Assembly: GCF_000485595.1 (NCBI RefSeq)
Contig: NW_014577162.1
Coordinates: 566,732 to 593,181 of the forward strand
Direction of reading: 5' to 3'
Length of the DNA: 26,450 nt
Origin: Priapulus caudatus
Lineage: Eukaryota > Priapulida > Priapulimorpha > Priapulimorphida > Priapulidae
The notes below the pieces were generated by a model that was not told the DNA's origin, ran no database searches, and worked only from the letters and a program-made list of their open reading frames with translations. This document shows, piece by piece, positions 1-9,200 of the stretch (position 1 is its first letter; every line of letters starts with the position of its first letter). The position numbers were made by a program, and so were the translations under genes.

Positions 1-196
1 GCTGTAATGCTTTCTTTTCCTACTCTCTCTCTCTTTGCCCTCTGCTCTCTTTCTCCCTTTCACTCATTCCGCAGTCTCACTCGACTCCACCTCACCTCAC
101 TACGAATCTTTGCATGGAACTTATTAATGCATGAATTCTCAGATAAACATTGCAGACTCTTGTTTCTGAAAACCTAAAAACCGTTAGAAAAAACAA
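1..196. other. Intron 4 left part, copy A
   Basis: CT-rich sequence followed by AT-rich unique sequence (ttattaatgcatgaattctc). From base 3 it matches 7101 onward, just after exon 4. Here copy A is the noisier version: the regular CTCACTCACTCACT tract at 7170-7195 appears broken up at 75-105. No gene seen. Confidence 0.8.
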
Positions 197-2190
197 CTCC
201 CCTCGCTGGCGGCACGATCGCGCGTCTTCCTCTCCGCCGAGGCGGCGCTGGCTCAACGCGTTCCTCTCTCCTCGGCGCGGCACGCAGTGCACGCGTTCCT
301 CTCTTCCTCGCGCGTGGCACGCTCGCGCGCTCCTCCTACGCCTCCGGCGCGGCAGGCTCAAGCGCGTTCTCTCATCCTCGCGGCGCACGGCTCAGTGATG
401 GCGCGTTCGCTCTCTCCTCGCGGCGCACCTCACGGCGTTCCTCTCTCGCTCGGGCGCACGCTCACCGCGTCCTCCTCTCGCGGCGGCACGCTCCAGCGTC
501 CATCTCTCTCTCGCGCGCAGCGCCGGCGCGTTCGCTCCTTCTCCTCGCGGCGGCACGGCTCACGCGTGCTGCTCTCCCTCGGCGCGGCACCTCGCGCGTT
601 CCTCTCTCGCTCGGCGGCGCACGAGCTCACGCATTCCTCTGCTCCTCGGCGCGCACGCTTCACGCGTTTCCCTGCTCAGCTCGCGGCAGCACTGCTCGCG
701 CGTTCGCTCTCTGCCGCTCGCGGCGCACGCTCGCGCGTTAACGCTCTCTCACCTCGCAGCGCAACGTTCACGCGCTTCCTCTGCTCGCCTCGGCGGCGGG
801 CACGCTCACGCGGTTCCTCTCTCAGCTCGCGGCGGCACGCTCGCGCGTTTCCTCTCTAGCGCTCGGCGGCGGCACGCGTCACGCGTTCGCACTCTCTGGC
901 CGTCGGCGGCGCACGCTCGCATGTGTTTCCTACTCTCCATCGGCGCACGGCTCGCAGTAGCGTTCCGCCCCTACTCTGCCCTCGCGGCGCACGCATAGTC
1001 ACTTTGCGTTCCTCTCTCCGCTGCAGCGCACGGCTCACGAGGTATGCGTTCCTCTCTCCTCGCGCAAGCACGCTCGCGCGTTCGCTCTCTCGCTCGCGGC
1101 GCACCGCTCACGCATTCCTCTCTCCTGCAGCGCACGGTTTCACGCGTTACGGCTCTCTCCCTCGCGCGCACGCTCGGCGCGCGTTCCTCTCTCCTCGCGC
1201 GGGGGCACGCTCACTAAGGAGGGCGTTCCTCTCTCATCATCGGGCGGCGGCACGCTCACGGCGGCAGTTCCTCTCTCGACGTCGGCGGCGCACCAGGTGA
1301 GGGGGGGGGGGCGTTTCCTCTCCAGCCCTCGGCGGGCGGCACAGCTCACGCGTTCCTCTCTCCCTCGCGGCGCACGAGCTCACGCGCGTTCCGCATGCTC
1401 TCGCCTCGGCGCCGGCACGCTCGCGCGTTCGGCTCTCTCCCCTGCGCGGCGCACCTACAGCGTTCAGCTCTCTCGTCTCGCGCGCACGCTGCACGCGTTG
1501 CGCTGCTCTCCCTCGGCGCACATCGCTCCTGCGTTCCTCTCTCTCCGCCCGCACGCATCACGCGTTCGCTCTCTCGCCTGCGGCGGCGCACGCGTCACGC
1601 GTTCCTCTCTCAGCCTTGCGCGGCGCACGGCTCTGCGCGTTCCTCTCGCCTCACGGCGCACCACGCTCATCGCGTTCCTCTCTCCCTCGCGGCGCAGCGC
1701 TCCGAAGAGCAGTTCTCTCTCCCTCGCGGCGCACGCTCACGGGTGCGTTCCTCTCTCCCTCCGCGGCGGCACCGCTCAACGCGTTCCTGCTCTCCCTCGC
1801 GGCGCACGCTGCCGCGTTCGCTCTCTGCCTCGCGGCGCACACGCCTCGGCGTCCTCTCTCCTCGGGCGGCGGCAGGCTCAGCGCGTTCCTCTCTCCCTGC
1901 GCCGCGCACGTTGCAACGGCGTTCCTTCTCTCCCTGCGCGGCGCAGCGGCTCACTAGCGTTCGCTCTCTCCCTCGGGGCGATGCTCCGCTGTCCTCTCTC
2001 CCTCGGCGGCCCGGCACGCTCGAACGGCGTTCGCTTCTCTCCCTCGCGGCGGGCACGCTGCACGCGTTCCTCTCTCCCTCGTGGCGCACAGCTCGGCCGC
2101 GTTCCTCTCTCCCTCGTGGCGGCACAAGCATCGCGCGTTCCTCTCTCGCCTTCGCGCGCACGCTCACGCGTTCCTCTCTGCCTCGCGGCT
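197..2190. repeat. CpG-rich ~32-bp intronic minisatellite, copy A
   Basis: About 60 irregular tandem units. A typical unit joins a pyrimidine block (gttcctctctccctcg) to a CpG block (cggcgcacgctcacgc). Units vary by single-base indels, so the period drifts from about 29 to 36. The array ends a few bases before the exon 5 acceptor. It almost lacks stop codons in most frames and so produces long spurious open frames on both strands. Confidence 0.9.
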
Positions 2191-2196
2191 TTGCAG

Positions 2197-2362
2197 CAAG
2201 ACGACGTGTCGGTGCAGCTGGAGGCGCTCGACATTCTCGGTGACCTGCTGAGCCGCTTCGGAGGCCTGCTCATCAGCTTCCACCCGACGATACAGCAGGC
2301 ATTGCTGCCGCAGCTCTCCAGCCCGCGGCTAGCCGTCAGGAAACGCTCCATCATCGCCCTAG
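2197..2362 (+). CDS. CAND1: CAND1 exon 5, copy A (QDDVSVQL...SIIALG)
   Basis: Acceptor ggctttgcag sits directly at the end of the CpG-rich minisatellite; the donor is g|gtaagcg. Translation starts [18 protein letters not shown], continues through a conserved [14 protein letters not shown] and ends in phase 1. The long open frame running into this exon from the repeat (from 1297) is an artefact of a stop-poor repeat. This is the undamaged version; the second copy at 9376 is frameshifted. Confidence 0.94.
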
Positions 2363-2757
2363 GTAAGCGAGCGCGCCGGACGCCATCTTGTATTTGAGGT
2401 GGGCGAGCGATGACGCGGGTTTTGGGTGCAGACTGTCGCAGATTCGTTGAACGTCCGTAAATCGGTTTGGTTATCGCAATGTTAACAGGTGCGATTTTTT
2501 ACCGATTGGTTGGTTGTTTGAGTTTTTGATCTTAACTGAACAGATTTAATTAATGCTTACTATATTGGAAGCTGATCGGCGCTGATGCACGACTTATTTT
2601 AGTGGGTGCTGTGCAAATTAGATGTTCGAGACCCTGCAAAGGGAGAGGTCGACGAAGTTTGCCTTGGCTACAAAATTTAATTGGTCGGCTAGCTTAAATG
2701 AACGACTGCATGATTTGCTCGGGCCATTAAACGTGTGGCTGATGGTTGACATTTCAG
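2363..2757. other. Intron 5, copy A
   Basis: Unique, moderately AT-rich intron between exons 5 and 6, repeated with indels at 9546-9948. I see no repeat or gene in it. Confidence 0.85.
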
Positions 2758-2884
2758 GCCATCTGGTGATGAGCTGCAACAACCAGCTGTTCAACACACT
2801 GATAGACTTCCTACTGGGGGAGCTGACCCAGAATACAAACATCTCCACAACTCGAACCTACGTCCAGTGTATCGGTGCCATCAC
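2758..2884 (+). CDS. CAND1: CAND1 exon 6, copy A (HLVMSCNNQ...CIGAI)
   Basis: Acceptor gacatttcag and donor ac|gtgagtg. Translation is [20 protein letters not shown], then GELTQNTNISTTRTYVQCIGAI plus two bases. The STTRTY-QCI signature is typical of CAND1. Phase goes 1 to 2, consistent with both neighbours. Confidence 0.94.
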
Positions 2885-3537
2885 GTGAGTGTGATTTAGC
2901 GAAATTTTATGATAAGGCCATGATAAAAATATTGTTTGTTTGCCCTCACCCAACCGACCCGCCAAAAAGGGGTTGACTCAAAAAATTTTATTGATCTTTT
3001 TCATTCTTTTTTTTTTTACAAATTGTATCACTGCACATTATATAAATCTGTAGGCAATACATTATATCAGAAGTAGATAATAGGGAAGGAGTGTGACTTC
3101 AGCCTGGGTCGGGTGAGGGGAAACACAGATTTTTTTAATTGTGGCCTAGAATAGACAGAACTTTCAAATATCGTAAGGTGCATACCACCAATACGAACTG
3201 CGTGGAAGAGATCCCAATGTGGTACATTTCTAACAATAAACCTTTTAACTCCCAACTTTTGCCAAATCAGAAGAGTTGGAAGCTTTATTGCTTTAGTGCG
3301 AAATACAGCGCTGGAAATGTACCACCTTTGGATCTCGTCAGAATCTTACACTCTGGGATTTTTCACTCAACTTCTCTTAAATGGCCAAGTACTCCTCAGA
3401 AGAAACTGGTTAGTTACGAAGTCGTGCGACTTTGCTCCGCGAGTGTAGACGCGCCGTTCCTCTGATGATCCGATCGGTTTCTCGACGTTCCGCCGGAAGT
3501 CGTCGAACCTCGCGTGAAGACGTTTCGTTGTTTGTAG
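2885..3537. other. Intron 6, copy A
   Basis: AT-rich intron with a T-run near 3008-3018. Repeated at 10083-10772, where copy B has an extra ~30 bases near 10405-10437 (aatcacacagaatcttaatt within it). A stretch around 2959-2976 (cgccaaaaaggggttgac) resembles 5991-6006, perhaps a remnant of a dispersed repeat. No gene seen. Confidence 0.8.
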
Positions 3538-3700
3538 GCGGCAGGCGGGTCACCGCGTCGGCGAGCACATTGAGGCCATCCTGCCGCACATGGTGCGCTA
3601 CTGCAAGGTGGAAGACGATGAGCTGAGAGAGTACTGCCTGCAGGCGTTCGAGTCGTTCGTCCGACGCTGCCCGAAGGAGATATCGACGCATATTCCCACA
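3538..3700 (+). CDS. CAND1: CAND1 exon 7, copy A ([10 protein letters not shown]...HIPT)
   Basis: Acceptor gttgtttgtag and donor aca|gtacgtg. It reads [20 protein letters not shown], then [20 protein letters not shown] and [15 protein letters not shown], ending in phase 0. Its 3' end (PKEIST... and donor) is repeated 198 bases downstream inside the intron, at 3868-3910, as PKEISTHVPT|gtacgc. I chose the first donor because the intervening sequence hits a stop (TGA near 3785) if read through. Confidence 0.93.
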
Positions 3701-4093
3701 GTACGTGCGCGCGCGCGTCCGTCCGTAGCTATCTACGTAGCGCAACTCTATCTGAAAGGGGCATGCGAAGGTTTCGTATGCCCATGACACGATTCGTTGG
3801 AGAGAGAGAAGGGGAGTGGGTGGAAACGATAGATGCGGAGAGAGGGGAAAGAAGGGAGAGAGAGCCTCCCGAAGGAGATATCGACGCACGTTCCCACCGT
3901 ACGCGCGCGCGTCCACCGGTAGCCGTCGCGGGTAGCGTCTACGTATCGCGACCACCTGACGGGCATGTGAAGATTTCGTATGCCCGTGGCACGATTGGTT
4001 GGAGAGAGAGGAGGGAGGGTGGAGAGAGAAGGGGAGAGGGTGGAAGCAATAGATGGCGAGGGAGGGGGAGGAAGCGATAGAGGGGAAGGAAGG

Positions 4094-4095
<2 letters not shown>
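3670..4095. repeat. 198-bp tandem duplication of exon 7 end plus donor
   Basis: Unit 1 (3670-3867) covers the last codons of exon 7, its donor and the intron flank. Unit 2 (from 3868) repeats cccgaaggagatatcgacgc, a variant HVPT|gtacgc donor and the same flank (cacgatt-gttggagagaga). The pair is also present in copy B (10911 and 11109), so it is not read noise. Purine-rich GA sequence follows. Confidence 0.88.
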
Positions 4096-4133
<38 letters not shown>

Positions 4134-4185
4134 AGAAAGGGGGAGGAAGACAGTGAGGCAGAAGGGGAAGTAGAGAGAGAGAAAT
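4096..4185. repeat. GA-rich simple repeat
   Basis: A run of (AG)n at about 4098-4130 within a purine-rich tract up to 4185. Copy B has a much shorter run near 11333-11345. Low-complexity intron sequence. Confidence 0.9.
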
Positions 4186-4258
4186 TTTACTCGAAAAATA
4201 TTTGTAAATATTAGAGCATAAAAGATTTGAAAGTTAATCATTAACATGTTATGTCTAG

Positions 4259-4365
4259 ATTATCACCTTGTGTCTGGAGTACCTTTGCTATGATCCTAAC
4301 TACAACTATGATGATGACGATGACGATGAAGATAGCATGGATACGGAGGCTGATGAAGAGCAAGG
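4259..4365 (+). CDS. CAND1: CAND1 exon 8, copy A (acidic loop, first half)
   Basis: Acceptor atgtctag and donor gg|gtgagtg. Translation [20 protein letters not shown] is followed by a run of Asp/Glu, then DSMDTEADEEQG. This is the start of the acidic insertion that interrupts the N-terminal HEAT repeats in CAND1. The exon is 107 bases and leaves phase 2. Confidence 0.93.
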
Positions 4366-4838
4366 GTGAGTGACATTATTCAAAGTTTAGCATGGCTGTT
4401 CACTGTGCCGTTTATGAACGTCTGGGAAATGACTATCAAGATGCCTAGTGTGAAGAAACATTTATTAGTTTGCATAGCTTTTAGTGTCTTTTTCTTATCG
4501 TCCCGCGTTTTTATTATTGTCGTCATCTTCTAACAATAATACCTTGGTCTATGTGCAGTGTAGTATCATATGCTTTGGATGATTACCTGATCCAATCTGC
4601 AGAGTATTATCATGTCGGAAGATTATCTGCCTATGCCCCGGGACTTGAGTCCCTACAGAGAACGTTATCATACTCTGGTGGGTGCGGTGCATTTTTGCCA
4701 AGAATCGAGTTTTTTCCGTGTCGAGAGTGGGTTTTACTGGCAGCTAGTTGATGAGGACCGTGCGCGCCCTGTTGCTGGGGTGTCGGGGCGACCTCAGAAG
4801 AGACCTGTACATATGTTTCGTTGGTCATCCGTGTGCAG
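4366..4838. other. Intron 8, copy A
   Basis: Unique intron, repeated with indels at 11574-12068. From ATG 4612 to the exon 9 acceptor there is no stop in the exon 9 frame, but no recognisable protein. A second acceptor-like site, aatctgcag, ends at 4602. Confidence 0.75.
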
Positions 4839-4993
4839 GGAGAGTGACGATGAGTACAGTGACGACGATGACATGAGCTGGAAGGTGCGCAGGGCGTCGG
4901 CGAAGTGCCTGGAAGCGATCGTCGCCACCCGACACGAGATTCTACCCGAGCTCTACAAGACCGTGTCGCCTGCGCTCATCAGCAGGTTTAAAG
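4839..4993 (+). CDS. CAND1: CAND1 exon 9, copy A ([16 protein letters not shown]...SRFK)
   Basis: Acceptor tccgtgtgcag and donor g|gtaacgtg. It completes the acidic loop ([20 protein letters not shown]) and continues [20 protein letters not shown] and [11 protein letters not shown], phase 1. The reading frame stays open upstream of the acceptor to an ATG at 4612, but that segment has no CAND1 similarity. Confidence 0.94.
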
Positions 4994-4996
4994 GTA

Positions 4997-5230
4997 ACGT
5001 GTGTGTGTGTGTGTGCGTGTTGTGTGTGCATGCGTGCGTGCGTGCGTGCGTGCGTGTGTGTGTTTGTGCGTGTGAGCGTACGGGTGCGTGCGTGCGTGTG
5101 CATGCATGCGTGGGTGTGAGTGTTCCTGCATGCGTGCATGTGTGTGTGTGTGTGCGAGTGTTTCTGTATGCGTGTGCGTGTGGTGTGCACGGGCGCATGT
5201 ACATGCATGGACGGGAGTGCTCCTACATAC
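4997..5230. repeat. GT/TGCG microsatellite in intron 9, copy A
   Basis: Imperfect (GT)n and (TGCG)n run just after the exon 9 donor. In copy B the equivalent (about 12235-12310) is far shorter. It yields spurious Cys/Val-rich (+) and His/Thr-rich (-) open frames. Confidence 0.92.
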
Positions 5231-5362
5231 GTGCGATTGTCGTGCAATCAGGTTGAATTGCTGTACTCGTGCCATCTGCACGTGCTAAGAATCGTGCCTG
5301 TATTCACTGACAACACAGAGAGGTCACGTTTGCATTTGAGTTTCATTTCATATTGATTTCAG

Positions 5363-5480
5363 AGAGAGAGGAGAATGTGAAGGCAGACTTGTTCCATGCC
5401 TACATCATGCTGCTGAAGCAGACCCGGCCCAAAGTCTCCAGTGGAAGCGTCGACCCAGACGCCATGGAACAGGGTGACAG
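5363..5480 (+). CDS. CAND1: CAND1 exon 10, copy A (EREENVKAD...DAMEQGD)
   Basis: Acceptor gatttcag and donor ag|gtgcgtg. It translates [20 protein letters not shown], then TRPKVSSGSVDPDAMEQGD, ending in phase 2. The next exon by homology (SPIGLLQGQ...) is not downstream here but at 18061. Seven bases past the exon the sequence leaves copy B and enters the intron upstream of exon 2. Confidence 0.93.
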
Positions 5481-6079
5481 GTGCGTGATGGTAGTAAATA
5501 GATTTCGTATTTATTTAGCATTATATTTTATTGAAACGCTCCAAGTGCCTGTGGGAGCGAATGGCGGCAGACATGCGTCTAAACAGAGGAATTGCTCCGA
5601 CCTGTGATTGGAGGATAAAAATAGAATTTGTGATGTTTCGTTATCATTTTGCATACCACGCCGCATACGCTATTATGCTACGACCGGTAGGAACGTGTAC
5701 TAACTATCATATGGCGCGAACGATTTTAGTTACATTTCTATACATTCTAGCTATTGTCTATTGAAGCACGATTAGTCTAATTAATTAGCAAATATGCACG
5801 TGCAGTATCGCTCATAGGTTATGACCGGCACGCGCGGCTATGACCGGTGAAACGAAACGTCACAGGAAATAAATTCACGTTTTGAGAGTTTTGATGATCT
5901 AGAAAACACTCGGATTAGGTATGAAAATGAACATTATTGTAAACTTTACTTCAGAAGATCGTAAATAATTGCCTCAGCCCTCAAACAAACGCCAAAAAGG
6001 GGCTTCAACGAACGACGGCTGCCGATACATTATATCTCCTTATATACATTATATTACCTCTATTTTGCTGTCAACCTAG
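5481..6079. other. Intron sequence upstream of exon 2, joined to the end of copy A
   Basis: AT-rich unique sequence with no gene seen. Copy A and copy B share only gtgcgtg after exon 10; then this stretch takes over, whereas copy B continues into a TGCG array. The switch inside a TGCG motif looks like a repeat-mediated misjoin. Confidence 0.7.
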
Positions 6080-6249
6080 ATGACGTCCAGTGACAAGGAC
6101 TTCAGGTTCATGGCAACCAATGACTTGATGTCTGAGCTGCAGAAAGACTCGATCAAGCTCGACGATGACAGCGAGCGTAAAGTCGTGCGCATGCTGCTCA
6201 AGCTGTTAGAGGATAAGAATGGAGAGGTGCAAAATCTTGCTGTGAAGTG
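6080..6249 (+). CDS. CAND1: CAND1 exon 2 (MTSSDKDF...NLAVK)
   Basis: Acceptor caacctag precedes the exon and donor tg|gtaaga follows it. Translation begins [20 protein letters not shown] and ends GEVQNLAVK plus two bases of the next Cys codon. In other animals this Met is internal and follows a short first exon ending LLEK, so it is probably not the start codon here. It encodes the first HEAT repeat, which lies near the cullin C-terminal/RBX1 side of the complex (family knowledge). The exon is clean, 170 bases, and leaves phase 2, matching the next exon. Confidence 0.95.
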
Positions 6250-9200
6250 GTAAGAATTGTACTTTTAAAATCAACACCAGCTATATTTTCTAGTTTTGCA
6301 TAGATTTACGAGCAGTGATGTCGTTACTGCAGGCAGTGGCAATGCAATAGGGAATCTCAGCAGAAAGAAGCTGAGTTTAGAATGTGAATTCTTTGCGTAC
6401 GTATGTAAATTATTAAGTACTAAAGGTGATAGATATGTTACAGGTGAGATAACCTGCTTCGTCAATATTCGATAACATTGAAATCATCAATATGTGCCCA
6501 ATTTTTAAGAAATTCCTAACTAACATTTAATGTGTAAGTTTTAATATGAATATATATTTTACTTGTTCTCTGTAATTGTCTAACACTGTTCAGCCAGTGT
6601 TGTTCAAGAACAGCATAATATCTCTTGAGATTAATATATGTGTATGTTTTCTTATTTTAGCTTGGGCCCACTTGTGAGCAAAGTAAAGGAATTCCAAGTA
6701 GAGACCATTGTAGACACATTATGTTCTAATATGGTGTCTGATAAAGAACAACTGCGAGACATATCAAGCATTGGTAAGAAACAAAAAAAATGAAATGCCA
6801 TTTAATTAATCATATCGTCTGTTTGAAAACTAAGAGACCTACATTTTGAGCATCTGGTGGCCCTATCACAGCTATTTTATTTGCACAATTTTGAAAATAT
6901 GCATTTCAAATTAAAACTGAGACTAATGTGCCTATATTGCAACAATAATGAACACATGACTTGTGATTTTTAGGGTTGAAGACTGTAATAGGTGAACTAC
7001 CATCAGCCTCTCATCCGCTAGCTGCCAGTGTCTGCAAGAGAATCACAGGCAGGATTACTGGGGCTATTGCCAAGGTCTGATAGACATTATTATCATTGTC
7101 TGTAATGCTTCCTTTTCCTCTCTCTCTCTCTTTCTCTCTTGCTCTCTTTCTCTCTTTCACTCATTCCCAGTCTCACTCACTCACTCACTCACTACGAATC
7201 TTTGCAATGGAACTTATTAATGCATGAATTCTCAGATAAACATTGCAGACTCTTGTTTCTGTAAAACCTAAAAACCGTTAGAAAAAACGAATCTCCCTCG
7301 CGGCGCACGATCGCGCGTCTTTCCTCTCCCCGAGGCGCGCGCTCACGCGTTCCTCTCTCCCTCGCGGCGCACGCTCACGCGTTCCTCTCTCCTTCCGCGG
7401 CGCCACGCTCGAGGTCGCTCTCTCGACCGTCGCGCGCGAGGGCTCACTAGCGTTCCTCTCTCCTCGGCGGGAGCACGCGTCAAGAGCGTTTTCCTTCTGC
7501 CCTGCGGCGCACGCTCGAGCGTTACCTGCTCTCCCTCGCGCGCGCACGCTCACCAGCGTTCCTGCTCTCCCTCGCGCGCACGCTCCGCGTTCCTCTCTTC
7601 CCGCGCGTGCACGCTCGCGCGTTCTCCTCCTCGCCTCGGCGCGACGCAGTCACGCGTTCCTGCTCATCCTCGCGGCGCACGCTCGGAGGATGGTGCGTTC
7701 GCTCCTCTCCCTCGCGGCGACCTCACGGGCGTCTCTCTGTCGGCGCGTCACCGTCCTCCTCTCGCGGCGGCACGCCAGCTATTCTCGCGCGTCGCGCGGC
7801 TTGCTCTCTCTCGCGGCGGCACGGCCAGGTCTGCCTACCTGGCGGCGGCCCTGCGCGCGTTCCTCTCTCGCGCTCGGCGCGCACTCGAAGGGCTCACGCA
7901 TTCCTCTCTCCCTCAGGGCGCACGTTCACGCGTTTCCTCTCGCCTCGGGCGGCGCACTGCTCACGGCGTTCGCTCTTCCGCTCGCGGCGCAGGCGCGTGC
8001 GCGCTGTTACCTCTCTCACTCGCAGCGCACGCTCACGCGCTCTCTCTGCTCTCCCTCGCGGCGCACGCTCTTGCACTGGCGGTTCCTCTCTCAGCCGCGG
8101 CGGCAACGCTCGCGCGTCCTGCGCTCGCGGGGTACGCGTTCGCTCTCTGCCGTCGCGCCACGTCGTGGTTCACCCATCGGCGCACGCTCGAGCGTTCGCC
8201 ACTGCCTCGGGCCGTAGTCCTTCGTTCTCCTCCGCTGCAGCGCACAGCGTCCGGGTTGTTCCTCTCTCCTCGCGCACAGGCGCGACGCTCGCGCGTCGCT
8301 CTATCTCGCTCGCGGCGCACCGCTCACGACGATTCCTCTCTCCTGCAGCGCCACGTCAGCGTCGGTCTCTCCCTCGCGCGCACGCTCGCGCGCGTTCCTC
8401 TCTCGTCGCGCGGGGGCACGCTTCACAAAGGGCGTTCCTCTCTCTCACGGCGCGCACGCGTCAGGCGCAGTTCTCTCTCGCTCGGCGGCGACCTTGCCGG
8501 GGGGGGCGTTCCTCTCCCCCTCGCGGGCGGCACAGCTCGACGACGTTCTCTCTCCCTCGCGGCGCACGAGCTCACAGACCGTTTCCTCTCTCTCGCCGGC
8601 GCCGCACGCATCGCGCGTTCGCTCTCTCCCCTGCGCGGCGCACCGTACGTAGCTTCCTCTCTCTCTGCGCGGCGCACGCTGCACGCGTTCGCTGCTCTCC
8701 CTCGCGCCCATCGCTCCTGCGTTCCTCTCTCCTCCGGCCCGCACGCTCATCACGCGTTCGCTCTCTCGCCTCGGCGCGCACGCTCACTGCGTTCCTCTCG
8801 GTCGCTCGCGGCGCACGCTCTGCGCGTTTCCTCTCCCTCTCACGGCGCACCACGCTGCTCGCGTTCCTCTCTCCCTCGCGGCGCCGCTCACGAAGGCAGT
8901 TCTTCTCGCCTCGCGGCGCACGCTCACGGTGCGTTCTCTCTCCCTCGCGGCGCACCGCTCAAGCGTTCCTGCTCTCGCTCTCGCGGCGCAGCTCCGCGTT
9001 TCCTCTCTCCATCGCGGGCGCACGAGCCTCGGCGTCCTCTCTTCCTCGGGCGGCGCAGGCTCACGTCGCGTTCCTCTCCTCCCTGCGCGCGCACGTTCAA
9101 CGGCGTTCGCTCTCTCTCCCTCGCGGCGCAGCCTCACTGCGTTCGCTCTCTCCTCGCGGGCGATGCTCGCTGTTCCTCTCTCCTCGGCGGCCCGCACCGC

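Noticed and set aside
197-2190. CRISPR-like regular repeats
   Set aside because: Units are contiguous with no unique spacers, the period drifts, and the context is an intron of an animal gene.
1297-2397. 366-codon open frame running into exon 5
   Set aside because: It is the CpG/pyrimidine minisatellite, which has almost no stop codons, read through into a real exon. The 32-base period shifts frame each unit and the Arg/Ser/Leu-rich text has no family. The true exon starts at 2197.
3868-3910. A second functional PKEIST exon
   Set aside because: It has the donor side only, with no acceptor, and reading through from the first copy meets a stop, so it cannot be spliced in as an exon.
4942-5281. 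His/Thr-rich minus-strand proteins
   Set aside because: Translations of the GT/TGCG microsatellite; the matching frames at 12409-12837 have the same cause.
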